The translations under genes were made by a program, and so were the position numbers. Of a stretch of DNA of 64,000 bases, positions 17,622 through 27,239 are shown piece by piece. The stretch comes from Bacteroidia bacterium (GTDB lineage: Bacteria; Bacteroidota; Bacteroidia; B-17B0; Aurantibacillaceae). Positions within the stretch are counted from its first letter, which is position 1; each line of letters starts with the position of its first letter. Below the pieces are notes generated by a model. That model worked only from the letters and a program-made list of their open reading frames with translations, was not told where the DNA came from and made no database searches. Where the stretch lies: the NCBI GenBank assembly GCA_026414605.1, contig JAOAIP010000064.1, positions 48,898 through 112,897 of the forward strand, in the 5' to 3' direction.

Positions 17622-19394
17622 ATGAAAAAAAGTTTTGTTCTAATTGGTTTGTTATTCTCTTTTATTGCAGTATCTCAAGTTCACAAAGAATATTATGATC
17701 CTGAAGAAAAGCATTTGAAGATTGAAATGCATACTTACAAAAATACACCACACGGAAAGTATTATGAATACTATAAAAACGGGCAAATTTCTATTGATGG
17801 TTTTTATACAATGGGAAAAATGGATAGCACTTGGACATATTATTATGATAATGGAAATATCAAAGGGATAGAACGATATAAAAATGGAGTTAAACAAGGA
17901 CGTTTTGTTTACTATTACAAAAATGGTAACATTGCAAGAATCTCAAAGTTCTACAATGATATACCTGATAGTGTGTGGACAACTTATAATGAGTCAGGTG
18001 CTATTGAAAGCATAGAATCCTTCAAAAAAGGAAAAAAAGAAGGTAAATGGATATATTATTATCCTAATGGAAAAGTGCAGGCAGAAGGCACTTTTGAAAA
18101 TAACCAAAAACAAGGATTAGTAAAAATGTATTATGAAGATGGACAACTTTCTGAAGAACAATACTATTGTAATAATAAGCCCTGTAAAGAATGGAAAGGA
18201 TACTTCAAAAATGGAAAACTCAAATTCCTTAAAGTATATGAAGACACTATTCCCAAACTGATAGAAATGTATGATGAACAAGGCAATGCTCTCGTAAAAA
18301 ATGGTAATGGAAAAATTACAGTTACTTATGAAACAGGGATTATAAAAACGATGGGCGAATACAAAGATGGTTATCAACACGGTACTTGGCGATACTTTCA
18401 TCCTAATGGCGAACTGGATTACGAAGCCACTTATGACAAGGGAATTTTAAATGGTTATTATTCTTCTTACTATCCTAATCATAAAATCAAAAGCGAAGGT
18501 AATTTTATCAATAATCAAAAAAATGGTTTATGGAAATTTTATTACGAAGATGGCACGCCTGAAATGATTGGTTATCTCAAAAATGGCAAAAGAGATTCTT
18601 TATGGACTTATTATTATCCTAATGGAAAAGAGGAATCAACAGGACTTTTTAAGGACGATAAAAAACAAGGAGAATGGAAATACTATTACAGAAACGGGGC
18701 TTTGTGGAGAGTAGGCACTTATGTAGATGATGTCAAACACGGACATTGGACAACTTATTTTGAAAGTGGTAAAAAACTTCAAGAAGGTGATTATGTAAAT
18801 GGTAAAGAACACGGAGAATGGACACAATGGTGGGAAAATGGTAAAGTAAAAGACATAGGGCATTTTGATAATGGACAAATGGTAGGCGAATGGAAAGCGT
18901 GGTTTAGTAATGGCAATCAAAATTATATTGGGTATTACAATAAAAATGGCGGAAAAGAAGGAACTTGGACGTATTGGTATCCAAAAGGAAATTTAAAAGA
19001 AGTAGTTACTTTTGTCAATAATATCCGACACGGCAAATATCAATCTTATTATGAAAAAGGCGGATTCCTTGAAAGCGAAGGAAAATACTACAAAGGACAT
19101 CAGCACGGAAAGTGGAAATTTTATTATCCAACAGGTGTGCTAATGAGAGAAAATAAATTTGATAAAGGTAAATTAGTAGGTGAAAATATAAGTTATTATC
19201 CCGATGGAAAAGTGCAAGTTATCAGTCATTACAAATTACTCAAAGACAAAAAAACTGGTAAGAAAAATAGCGTTCCACACGGCAAATGGTATTATTTTGA
19301 AAAAACAGGACAACCTTCTACCATCATTGAATATAAAAATGGTGAAAAAATAACTTCAACAAATGCCATTCCAATTGGAAAACAAAAAAGGTAA
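17622..19394 (+). CDS. Secreted MORN-type (MORN_2/YwqK-like) repeat protein
   Basis: A 590-residue exported protein. The signal peptide is MKKSFVLIGLLFSFIAVSQ. The rest is about 23 tandem repeats of ~23 residues around the pattern GxWxYYYxNGKxxxxGxYxNGxxxG, for example HGKWKFYYPTG and GEWTQWWENGKVKDIGHF. Each repeat gives a beta-hairpin, so the molecule is expected to be one long flat beta-sheet. There is no other domain. Databases often label such proteins 'YwqK family antitoxin', but there is no toxin gene beside it and that name is not supported here. The role is unknown; protein or lipid binding at the envelope is an inference from MORN folds. It is monocistronic and divergent from the giant-protein operon. 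Confidence 0.85.
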   Translation: MKKSFVLIGLLFSFIAVSQVHKEYYDPEEKHLKIEMHTYKNTPHGKYYEYYKNGQISIDGFYTMGKMDSTWTYYYDNGNIKGIERYKNGVKQGRFVYYYKNGNIARISKFYNDIPDSVWTTYNESGAIESIESFKKGKKEGKWIYYYPNGKVQAEGTFENNQKQGLVKMYYEDGQLSEEQYYCNNKPCKEWKGYFKNGKLKFLKVYEDTIPKLIEMYDEQGNALVKNGNGKITVTYETGIIKTMGEYKDGYQHGTWRYFHPNGELDYEATYDKGILNGYYSSYYPNHKIKSEGNFINNQKNGLWKFYYEDGTPEMIGYLKNGKRDSLWTYYYPNGKEESTGLFKDDKKQGEWKYYYRNGALWRVGTYVDDVKHGHWTTYFESGKKLQEGDYVNGKEHGEWTQWWENGKVKDIGHFDNGQMVGEWKAWFSNGNQNYIGYYNKNGGKEGTWTYWYPKGNLKEVVTFVNNIRHGKYQSYYEKGGFLESEGKYYKGHQHGKWKFYYPTGVLMRENKFDKGKLVGENISYYPDGKVQVISHYKLLKDKKTGKKNSVPHGKWYYFEKTGQPSTIIEYKNGEKITSTNAIPIGKQKR

Positions 19395-19556
19395 AATTAC
19401 AATTATATTGTCTTTTTATCTTTAATTTGAAAAATGATTTGCACAGAGTTCACAAAGCACTTTTGATACATAGTATCTATTATTATTGAACTTTTTTCAA
19501 AATTAACTTTTATTTTTTCAAGTTGGATAAAGCCAACTGCAAATAACTATTAACCA

Positions 19557-20744
19557 TCAAACTTTTCTTTTCACTTTTTCCCACGCTGCAGGTTGTTGTT
19601 TGAAAATATAACGGTAAAATCCTTTGTACATAGCCACATTCATCATTATAATATAGTAGGGAATTCTAAACAATTTGGAAGGCAATGATGCAAAATGTTG
19701 AATAATAACAAGCATATAAAAACACAATTGTAAGAATAATAAAACAGCATAAAATTTTTCATCAGGATGTTCAAAAAATAAATAGATATTCAAAATAAAG
19801 ATAAGTGGCAAAGCAATAGGTACAATCATCCATCTTGATATTTTGTGTGATAGATATTGCCAACTTAATAAAGGGTGTTGAAAGAAATTTAACCACTGGG
19901 GATAATTAAAAATACATTGAAAAGAACCTGATGCGATTCGGATTTTACGTTTCATTTCTTCTTGTTCATTTTCAGACGGAGATTCTTGTGCATAAGCATT
20001 TGGCTCATAAACAACTTTATATCCTTTGTGTGCTATCTGCATTGAAATTACAAAGTCATCTAAAATAGTATCTTCAGGAATGGGATCAAACAATTCATTA
20101 CGAAATGCAATTAGTTCTCCCACTGCTCCAATACAAGTATAAAAATCAGAACTTAATTTTTTTAATAATGATTCGTATTTCCAATACACACTTTCTCCTT
20201 CTCCTGCATTGGTATTATTATTCAACACTCTTTTTTCGCCTGCTACACATCCTACTTTTTCATTTGTAAAGTGAGATACTACATTTATTAAACATTCTTT
20301 GTTCAGCAAAGTATTGGCATCGCAAAATACAACAATAGGAGTATGAACAAATTGCATTACTCTGTTTATGGCGGCGGATTTTCCTTTTCGTTCCTTTTGA
20401 TGATGCACTTCTACTTTTAGGTTAAAATTTGCATTGACATATTTATCCATCAAATACTTTTCACTTCCATCATCACTTCCATCAGTTATCCATATAACTT
20501 CCAATTTATCTTTTGGATATATCAAATCCTGTGTATTTTGCATTTTTAAATCAATAAAATCAATTTCATTATATGCAGGTATAACTAATGTGAGTTCTGG
20601 TAAATCATTATTTTCATTTTCAATGTTTGATGACTTATTTTTTTGAAAAAGATTTTTTAATTGAACAAGAACAAATAATAGTAATAAGTAACCAATATAA
20701 GAATAAAATACTAAAAAAATAAGTATGTAAAATAAATACTCCAA
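19557..20744 (-). CDS. Family 2 glycosyltransferase, membrane-bound
   Basis: Transfers a sugar from a nucleotide donor during polysaccharide synthesis, at the cytoplasmic face of the inner membrane. Of 395 residues, an N-terminal helix is at 1-32 and the GT-A catalytic domain begins LTLVIPAYNE. The metal-binding DxD-type motif is FCDANT, and the acceptor-site acid is in EDTILDDFVISM. An IRIASGSFQ segment stands in the place of the QxxRW region. Three membrane helices follow at about 300-385. This arrangement resembles IcaA/BcsA-type processive synthases, but the usual RW pair is not obvious, so processivity is uncertain. No partner genes are adjacent. An AGTTGG/CCAACT hairpin lies just downstream (19521-19538). 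Confidence 0.85.
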   Translation of the reverse strand: MEYLFYILIFLVFYSYIGYLLLLFVLVQLKNLFQKNKSSNIENENNDLPELTLVIPAYNEIDFIDLKMQNTQDLIYPKDKLEVIWITDGSDDGSEKYLMDKYVNANFNLKVEVHHQKERKGKSAAINRVMQFVHTPIVVFCDANTLLNKECLINVVSHFTNEKVGCVAGEKRVLNNNTNAGEGESVYWKYESLLKKLSSDFYTCIGAVGELIAFRNELFDPIPEDTILDDFVISMQIAHKGYKVVYEPNAYAQESPSENEQEEMKRKIRIASGSFQCIFNYPQWLNFFQHPLLSWQYLSHKISRWMIVPIALPLIFILNIYLFFEHPDEKFYAVLLFLQLCFYMLVIIQHFASLPSKLFRIPYYIIMMNVAMYKGFYRYIFKQQPAAWEKVKRKV

Positions 20745-20770
20745 GAATATAACAGATTGATAGTAATTAG

Positions 20771-20840
20771 TTGAAAGTTGAAAGTGAAAAGTTGAAAGTT
20801 GAAAGTTGAAAGTAAAAAGTAGAAAGTGGAAAATAAAAAG
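20771..20840. repeat. AAGTTGAA short tandem tract
   Basis: About eight degenerate 7-10-bp units of GTTGAAA/GTGAAAA/GTAAAAA fill the gap between the glycosyltransferase and the 2-oxoacid dehydrogenase. It is the longest such tract in the window. Confidence 0.8.
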
Positions 20841-20866
20841 CCCAAAAGTAAATATGTGTTGCCCTT

Positions 20867-22867
20867 TTAATATCTATGTAATAAAAATATCTTTTCTTTA
20901 AATCTATTTTTAGGTAAAAAATTATCTTCTAATTCTTTATTCATTGGAACAGGAGTATCTAAAGAACCTTCTCTAAATACAGGTGCATCCAGATATTCAA
21001 AGCAATATTCACTTATCAATGCTGCAATTTCAGCACTGATGCTTCCTGTCAAGGTATCTTCATTTAATACAAATGCTTTACCTGTTTTTTTAACGGATTC
21101 AAAAATTGTTTCCTTATCCAATGGCAAAAGTGTTCTCAAATCAATGATTTCTAAATCTAATTCGGGATGTTCATTTGCCACTTCTAATGCCCAATGTACG
21201 CCTAAACCATAAGTTATCACAGAAATGCTTTTACCTTCTCGTACAATGTTTGCTTTTCCAAAGGGAATAGTATAATAATCTTCGGGGATTTCTTGTTCTA
21301 TAGTTCTGTACAAGTACTTGTGTTCAAAAAACATCACGGGATTAGGGTCTTCAAAAGCAGTGAGTAAAAGTCCTTTGGCATCGTAAGGAAAAGCAGGATA
21401 TGCAATTTTTAAGCCCGGTGTGTGAAAAAACCACGCTTCATTGCTTTGTGAATGAAATGGTCCTGCGCCTGTACCTGCACCGGTGGGCATTCGTACCACC
21501 ACATCGGCGTTTTGCCCCCAGCGATAATGAGATTTAGCCAAATTATTGACTATTTGCGTCATTGCTTCACTGACAAAGTCCGCAAACTGCATTTCTACCA
21601 TTGCCTTCATTCCATTGATAGATAAGCCAAAGCCAGTTCCTACAATAGCACTTTCACAAAGAGGCGTATTGCGAACTCTTTGTTTTCCATATTTTTGAAC
21701 AAATCCTTCCGTAATTTTAAATGCCCCACCGTATTCGGCAATATCTTGTCCCATCAAAATCAAATTGGGATGTTTATCCATTGCCATACGAAGTCCATCA
21801 GATATGGCATCAATATAACGTTTTTTGACCAATGTGTTTGAAGAGGGCTTTGTCTCAACAAAGTGAAAGGGTTTATAAACATCGCGTAATTCTTTTTCTG
21901 TATTTACTTCAGGAAAAATTTCATTAAATGTAATGGCTAAATGTTCTTCAATTTCTTGCTTAAATGCGGCACGAATGTTTTGTACTTCCTCTTCTGTAAG
22001 GACGGCTTCTTCAAGTAAAAACTTTTCAAAATTAATGACAGGGTCTTTCTTTCCCCATTGTTCAAATAATTCTTGTGGGACGTATTTTGTTCCTGATGCT
22101 TCTTCGTGTCCACGCATTCTAAATGTGATGCATTCTATCAAGACAGGACGAGGGTTCTTGCGAATTTCTTCAGCATAGTGATGAATTGTTTCATACACTT
22201 TTAAGATATTGTTGCCATCAATGGTTATGCCTTCTATTCCATAACCGATTGCTCTATCAGAAAGTTGTTTACATTTGAATTGTTCTGTAATAGGCGTGCT
22301 TAATCCATAGCCGTTGTTTTCAATAATAAATAATACGGGCAAATCCCACACGGCTGCTACATTAATACTTTCGTGAAAGTCGCCTTCGCTGGTAGCCCCT
22401 TCGCCCGTAAATACAGCAGTACATTTATTTTCTTGACGCAATTTGTGAGCCAAAGCGATACCATCTGCTACGCCCATTTGAGGACCAAGATGGGAAATCA
22501 TTCCAACAATTTTGTATTCTTGTGTTCCAAAATGAAAAGAACGGTCTCTTCCTTGTGTAAATCCACCTGGACGCCCTGTAAATTGTGAAAACAAGCGATG
22601 TAAAGGAATGCCGCGAGTAGTAAATACGCCTAAGTTTCTATGCATTGGTAAAATATACTCATCAGGGTGTAATGCTGATGCAACTCCAACAGCAATGGCT
22701 TCTTGACCAATACCACTAAACCATTTTGCTAATTTCCCTTGACGCAAAAGGATGAGCATTTTTTCTTCAACCATTCTTGGCTTTAAGATTTTCTTATACA
22801 AATCAATAAGTTGTTCGTCACTAAATTTTTTTCTATCGTATTTGATAGGGGTGGATGCGGTTATCAT
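20867..22867 (-). CDS. 2-oxoacid dehydrogenase E1, fused alpha and beta subunits
   Basis: Decarboxylates a branched-chain 2-oxoacid with thiamine diphosphate and passes the acyl group to the lipoyl E2. The protein has 666 residues. The alpha half (about 1-330) carries the ThDP/Mg motif GEGATSEGDFHE ... IENNGYG and GIGQEAIAVGVAS. The beta half (about 345-666) starts RYIDAISDGLRMAMD and has MGQDIAEYGGAFKITEGF and EMQFADFVSEAMTQIVN. In many bacteria these are two genes, whereas the single-chain form is frequent in Bacteroidota. The branched-chain (Bkd-type) substrate is inferred from overall resemblance; acetoin or pyruvate enzymes are less likely. E2 and E3 are not in the window. A TATTTTTG -7 motif precedes the start. 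Confidence 0.9.
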   Translation of the reverse strand: MITASTPIKYDRKKFSDEQLIDLYKKILKPRMVEEKMLILLRQGKLAKWFSGIGQEAIAVGVASALHPDEYILPMHRNLGVFTTRGIPLHRLFSQFTGRPGGFTQGRDRSFHFGTQEYKIVGMISHLGPQMGVADGIALAHKLRQENKCTAVFTGEGATSEGDFHESINVAAVWDLPVLFIIENNGYGLSTPITEQFKCKQLSDRAIGYGIEGITIDGNNILKVYETIHHYAEEIRKNPRPVLIECITFRMRGHEEASGTKYVPQELFEQWGKKDPVINFEKFLLEEAVLTEEEVQNIRAAFKQEIEEHLAITFNEIFPEVNTEKELRDVYKPFHFVETKPSSNTLVKKRYIDAISDGLRMAMDKHPNLILMGQDIAEYGGAFKITEGFVQKYGKQRVRNTPLCESAIVGTGFGLSINGMKAMVEMQFADFVSEAMTQIVNNLAKSHYRWGQNADVVVRMPTGAGTGAGPFHSQSNEAWFFHTPGLKIAYPAFPYDAKGLLLTAFEDPNPVMFFEHKYLYRTIEQEIPEDYYTIPFGKANIVREGKSISVITYGLGVHWALEVANEHPELDLEIIDLRTLLPLDKETIFESVKKTGKAFVLNEDTLTGSISAEIAALISEYCFEYLDAPVFREGSLDTPVPMNKELEDNFLPKNRFKEKIFLLHRY

Positions 22868-22892
22868 ATAAAAATATCTTTTAATGAAGTGC

Positions 22893-22900
22893 CAAAAATA
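22893..22900 (-). promoter_or_regulatory. -7 promoter motif for the E1 gene
   Basis: TATTTTTG on the minus strand, 25 bp before the start at 22867, matches TAnnTTTG. The rest of the 229-bp gap up to 23096 shows nothing else. Confidence 0.5.
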
Positions 22901-23096
22901 AGGAATTAAAAATATAGATTTTAAATGTTGTTTGTAATAGGACAGATATTTATAAAGATGGAAATATAAAATATTAAATATCTTAGTAAATCTTTATAGA
23001 CGAAATATTAGAGTTTTATTTATTTGTACTGATAAATCTCACAATTAAGACAATTTTCAGTTCTTACAAAAATGGTCAATAAAACATCTATTTCAA

Positions 23097-24140
23097 TCAC
23101 TCCTCCTTTTTCAAATGAACAACTCTTTGTGGGAATGGAATTTCAATACCCTCTTCTGCAAAGGTTTTATGAATGAGTTTAATAGTTTTGTGTGTGAGAG
23201 CAAACTGATATTCATAACTCTCACAAGCCAAAATCAATCTAAAATTGATACTACTATCAGCAAAAGCATAAAATCTTACTACGGGCTCAAAATCTTTGAT
23301 GCCACCTTCATTTTCGCTTAGTATTTTTTTCCCAATTTGTATTAAAATGTATTCTACCTTTTCTAAATCGCTATTGTAAGCAATACTTCCTTCTACTCTA
23401 AATATCAGTTTTCTTTCGGGTAAATAAGTATTTACTATAATAGATTGTGCAAATTTAGAATTAGGAACTACAATGATATTTCCTTGTTGTGTTTCAATAA
23501 GTGTATTTCTCCAAGTAATGTCTCTAATTATTCCTTCATTAGTTGCATCCAAACGAATAAAATCGCCGGGTCTTACTTGTTTGGATATCAAAATTTGTAT
23601 ACCTGCAAAAAAATTACTCAATGTATCCTGCAATGCCAACGCTACGGCTAATCCACCAACACCTAATGCTGTAATAATCGGCGTGATGGATATTCCAAAA
23701 TGTTGAAGAATAATCATTATACCAATACTAAATACGACAATTTTTATGATATTGGTAAATACACTTACAGAACCGGATAATCCTGATACTTTGGAGGTGT
23801 ATATTTTGGTAATTTCAACTAATAATCTTGACAAAAATAAAGTAAATGAAAAAATAATAATACTCCAAAAAATCTTCACTAAAATGCTTTTAATGTCTGG
23901 CGGAATTGGAAACTGATGCAATGCAATGTAAATACCAATAGCCCCAAACCAAAAAATAATTAAGTGATGAAGAGAATGAACTAAAATGTCATCTATCAAC
24001 GAGTCCGTTTTTTGTGCTAATGCTTTTAATCGTATTAGAGTAAATTTTTCAACAAACCAACCAATGATAATACTGGATAGGATAATAATTATTGGTAAAA
24101 GATATTCTTTCAAATCTAAAAATACGGATATTGCTATCAT
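23097..24140 (-). CDS. MscS-family mechanosensitive channel
   Basis: Opens under membrane tension to release solutes during osmotic down-shock. The protein has 347 residues, with about five membrane helices: near 12-32, 55-75, 85-110, 125-145 and the pore helix. The pore-lining helix ALGVGGLAVALALQDTLSNFFAGIQI has the alternating Gly/Ala pattern of MscS TM3. The beta domain follows (VRPGDFIRLDATNEGIIRDITWRNTLIETQQGNIIVVPNSKF), which is the family signature. ATG 24140 was chosen over a TTG at 24170. The extra N-terminal helices make it longer than E. coli MscS, like YnaI/YbdG types. It is divergent from the peptide-transporter gene. Confidence 0.9.
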   Translation of the reverse strand: MIAISVFLDLKEYLLPIIIILSSIIIGWFVEKFTLIRLKALAQKTDSLIDDILVHSLHHLIIFWFGAIGIYIALHQFPIPPDIKSILVKIFWSIIIFSFTLFLSRLLVEITKIYTSKVSGLSGSVSVFTNIIKIVVFSIGIMIILQHFGISITPIITALGVGGLAVALALQDTLSNFFAGIQILISKQVRPGDFIRLDATNEGIIRDITWRNTLIETQQGNIIVVPNSKFAQSIIVNTYLPERKLIFRVEGSIAYNSDLEKVEYILIQIGKKILSENEGGIKDFEPVVRFYAFADSSINFRLILACESYEYQFALTHKTIKLIHKTFAEEGIEIPFPQRVVHLKKEE

Positions 24141-24278
24141 AATGAAAATTTTTGGTGGGCAATAATACAAGAAAATAAGGACAATTAAATGGGTGGAGTA
24201 GGTTTTTAAATTTATTTAAGTTTTCGGTTTGTAGTTTTCTTTTTTTTTATGCTAATTTGTCCCTAAAATTTTTTAATT

Positions 24279-25844
24279 ATGAATTCAGAAGTGACCAATT
24301 CAACAGGACATCCAAAGGGCTTGTATTTATTGTTTTTTACAGAAATGTGGGAAAGATTTAGTTATTATGGAATGCGGGCTATTTTGATGCTTTATATGAC
24401 GAAAGCATTGTTGTACGACAAAAATTTTGCTTCAGGAATATATGGGAATTATACAGGATTAGTGTATTTGACGCCACTCATTGGGGGCTATATATCTGAT
24501 AGATATTGGGGCAATAGAAAATCGATTATTGTAGGAGGAATAGTAATGGCTATTGGGCAGTTCTTGTTGTTTTTAAGTGCTTCCGTTCGTGAGTCCAATT
24601 GGACATTAGCAGGTACCTTTTTCTTTATGGGATTATTAGCATTAGTCGTTGGAAATGGTTTTTTCAAACCTAATATCTCTACAATGGTGAATCAACTGTA
24701 TCCGCCAAATGATAAAAGAATAGATGCGGCTTTTTCTATTTTTTATATGGGAATCAACTTGGGAGCATTCTTTTCTCCATTAGTGTGTGGAACGCTTGGT
24801 GAAAAATACGACTACAAATGGGGATTTTTGGCTGCTTGTATTGGAATGATTTTTGGGCTGATTTTGTTTATCTTGTTTAAAGATAAATATCTGATTACTT
24901 CTACGGGTGAACCTGTGGGAGGAAAACCAACAAGGAAAATTGATGAATTAGTAGAAAATACTCCACAAGCAAAGCAAGAATTTGACGTGAGAAGAATATT
25001 GACTTGGGGAATTATTGCAGTTGCTATGTTATTTTTATTTTATTTTGTTGTTCCATTTACGCAATATGATTTTGTTAGTACAATTATTTTTGGTGTGTCC
25101 ATTCCTGCTGCAGGATTTATTATTACAGATCCAACTCTTACCAAAGCAGAAAAATCCAGAATTACAGTCATTTACATTATTGCCTTTTTTGTGATTTTCT
25201 TTTGGGCGGCATTTGAACAAGCAGGGGCATCATTGACTTTATTTGCTGATAAACAAACGGATAGATTTATTTTTGGATGGGAAATGCCTGCCAGTTATTT
25301 TCAATCTATAAATCCTTTAGCCATTATCATTTTTGCTCCATTATTTGCTGTATTATGGACAAAATTAGGACAAAAAAACATGGAGCCACCTTCTCCTATG
25401 AAGCAAGCCATCGGTTTATTTTTATTAAGTATAGGATATTTAGTGATTGCATTGGGTGTAAAAGGCGTTACACCTGAACAAAAAGTTAGTATGTTTTGGT
25501 TGTTTTCAATGTATATTTTACACACTTTAGGCGAATTGTGTTTATCTCCCATTGGATTATCAATGGTAGCCAAATTATCTCCCGCACGATTGGCTTCGTT
25601 ATTAATGGGAGTATGGTTTTTAAGTACAGCAATGGCAAATAATTTTGCAGGAATGTTAAGTAAATTATATCCTGTTCAAAACCCTGAAACGGGAGTAGTA
25701 GAATCAACACATTTTCTGTTCTTTGAAATATCCAATGCCTATGAATTTTTTATGCTCTTTGTTGTAATGTCTGGTGTAGCGTCCATTATTTTATTTTTAT
25801 TGAATAAAAAATTAGTTCAAATGATGGAAGCCAAAGATGAGTAA
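24279..25844 (+). CDS. POT/PTR-family proton-coupled peptide transporter
   Basis: Imports di- and tripeptides using the proton gradient. A 521-residue inner-membrane protein with about 14 helices. The ExxER-like proton motif is in helix 1 (FFTEMWERFSYYGMRAIL). The PTR2 signatures are GGYISDRYWGNRKSIIVGG and FSIFYMGINLGAFFSPLVCGTLGE, and the helix 10-11 region has HTLGELCLSPIGLSMVAKLSP. It matches the DtpT/YjdL-like bacterial length. The gene is monocistronic; a TAATTTG near 24254 may be part of its promoter. The DPP-IV-like peptidase at 30.8 kb would produce dipeptides of the kind it imports, but the two genes are not adjacent. Confidence 0.93.
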   Translation: MNSEVTNSTGHPKGLYLLFFTEMWERFSYYGMRAILMLYMTKALLYDKNFASGIYGNYTGLVYLTPLIGGYISDRYWGNRKSIIVGGIVMAIGQFLLFLSASVRESNWTLAGTFFFMGLLALVVGNGFFKPNISTMVNQLYPPNDKRIDAAFSIFYMGINLGAFFSPLVCGTLGEKYDYKWGFLAACIGMIFGLILFILFKDKYLITSTGEPVGGKPTRKIDELVENTPQAKQEFDVRRILTWGIIAVAMLFLFYFVVPFTQYDFVSTIIFGVSIPAAGFIITDPTLTKAEKSRITVIYIIAFFVIFFWAAFEQAGASLTLFADKQTDRFIFGWEMPASYFQSINPLAIIIFAPLFAVLWTKLGQKNMEPPSPMKQAIGLFLLSIGYLVIALGVKGVTPEQKVSMFWLFSMYILHTLGELCLSPIGLSMVAKLSPARLASLLMGVWFLSTAMANNFAGMLSKLYPVQNPETGVVESTHFLFFEISNAYEFFMLFVVMSGVASIILFLLNKKLVQMMEAKDE

Positions 25845-25919
25845 ATAATTTGTTTGTATGAGTTCACTATTATCCAAAGTATTTTTTGAAATTATATGAA
25901 AAATAACGGTAAGATCAAT

Positions 25920-25955
25920 GAAAAGGGAAGATAAAAAAGGAAGATAAAAAAGAAG
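25920..25955. repeat. 13-bp short tandem repeat
   Basis: GGAAGATAAAAAA occurs twice in tandem, followed by a partial third unit. It lies in the 312-bp gap that also holds the solo element end at 26011-26044. Confidence 0.5.
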
Positions 25956-26010
25956 GAGGAGTGTCTTTTCAAACTCATAAATTTAAAATTTAATTCATTG
26001 ATAATCAATT

Positions 26011-26044
26011 ATTTTTTTATTAACAGTTATTTTGGACAATAGTG
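26011..26044. repeat. Solo end of the MITE-like element
   Basis: These 34 bases are the exact reverse complement of 59956-59989, the left end of the 172-bp element. They contain the terminal sequence TTTTGGACAATAGTG. No second end is seen within the gap, so this is a solo end or a deletion derivative. Confidence 0.75.
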
Positions 26045-26143
26045 TAAATTTATATCAACATTTCGCTTTTTTAATTTCAATGTTGTTTTACTTTTTACAA
26101 TTTTTCATTCCTTTTTTCGTTATGTTTTTAATATTATTTTCTA

Positions 26144-26151
26144 TAATTTTG
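26144..26151 (+). promoter_or_regulatory. -7 promoter motif for the PorV/PorQ-like gene
   Basis: TAATTTTG matches TAnnTTTG but ends only 5 bp before the ATG at 26157. If used, the message would be nearly leaderless. Confidence 0.4.
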
Positions 26152-26156
26152 CAAGT

Positions 26157-27227
26157 ATGAAAAAAATCTCAAAAGTTTTTATTTGTATATTTTTAGTTCA
26201 TTTTAGTTTTGCTCAAAAATATTCTAATGAATTTTTAAATATTGGTGTAGGATCCAGGGCATTAGGAATGGCAAATAGTATCATTGCTTCTACGAATGAT
26301 GTAACAGCCGGTTATTGGAATCCTTCGGCTTTGTTATTACAAAAAAACAATATTGAAGTTGGTTTAATGCACGCAGAATACTTTGCTGGTATTGCCAAAT
26401 ATGATTATTTAGGGGTTTCCAAAATAATTGATTCTAATAGCGTAGGTGCTGTAAGTATATTACGATTTGGAATTGATAATATCCCGAATACCTTGGATTT
26501 AGTAGATCCTAATGGGAATGTAGATTATTCTCGTATTTCTTATTTTGGGGCTACTGATCTTGCATTTTTATTTTCTTATGCCCGAAAAATTCCGCAGTTA
26601 AAAGGCATACTTTTGGGAGGCAATTTTAAAGTCATCAATAGAAAAATAGGACCTTTTGCTAAAGCGTGGGGCTTTGGATTAGATGTGTCGGCATCGTACC
26701 ATTATCACAATTGGCGTGTAGCCGCCATTGCCAAAGACATTACAGGCACTTACAATGCTTGGTCGTTTTCTTTTACAGACGCTGAAAAAGAGGTACTTTT
26801 ATCTACAGGCAATAGCATTCCCAAAAACTCTTTAGAAATTACTCGTCCTTCTCTCATTCTTGGTATTGCTCGTACTTGGTCTTTCAAAAAGGACTTTTCA
26901 CTTACAGCAGAAGCGAATTTTTACAATACCTTTGATGGTAAAAGAAATACAGTTATCAAAACTAATCTTTGGAGTTTAGAACCAAGAATGGGCATTGAGT
27001 TAGGATATAAAAACTTAGTCTTTGTTCGCACAGGTATTGGAAATATCCAAAAACAACTTAATCCTGAAGGAACTGCTTATATTACTACTTTTCAACCGAA
27101 CATTGGAGCAGGTATTCATTACAAAATAATTACTATTGATTATGCTCTTTCTGATGTGGGAGATAAAAGCATTGCACCTTATTCCAATATCTTTTCTTTA
27201 AGAGTAGATTTAAATCCTAAAAAATAA
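26157..27227 (+). CDS. PorV/PorQ-family outer-membrane barrel protein
   Basis: A 356-residue exported protein with the signal peptide MKKISKVFICIFLVHFSFA, then QKY. The mature N-terminus EFLNIGVGSRALGMANSI ... AGYWNPSALL is the hallmark of the PorV/PorQ (UPF0164-like) family, where an N-terminal plug precedes a ~14-stranded barrel. Alternating aromatic/hydrophobic strands run to the C-terminus (NIFSLRVDLNPKK). It is not the PorV proper, which is encoded at 34605-35852. It may be another T9SS-linked or porin-like barrel, and the ligand is unknown. It is monocistronic. Confidence 0.82.
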   Translation: MKKISKVFICIFLVHFSFAQKYSNEFLNIGVGSRALGMANSIIASTNDVTAGYWNPSALLLQKNNIEVGLMHAEYFAGIAKYDYLGVSKIIDSNSVGAVSILRFGIDNIPNTLDLVDPNGNVDYSRISYFGATDLAFLFSYARKIPQLKGILLGGNFKVINRKIGPFAKAWGFGLDVSASYHYHNWRVAAIAKDITGTYNAWSFSFTDAEKEVLLSTGNSIPKNSLEITRPSLILGIARTWSFKKDFSLTAEANFYNTFDGKRNTVIKTNLWSLEPRMGIELGYKNLVFVRTGIGNIQKQLNPEGTAYITTFQPNIGAGIHYKIITIDYALSDVGDKSIAPYSNIFSLRVDLNPKK

Positions 27228-27239
27228 TTTTTTCTCTTT

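Noticed and set aside
17622..19394. Toxin-antitoxin system involving the YwqK-like protein
   Set aside because: The protein has a signal peptide and there is no neighbouring toxin-like gene.
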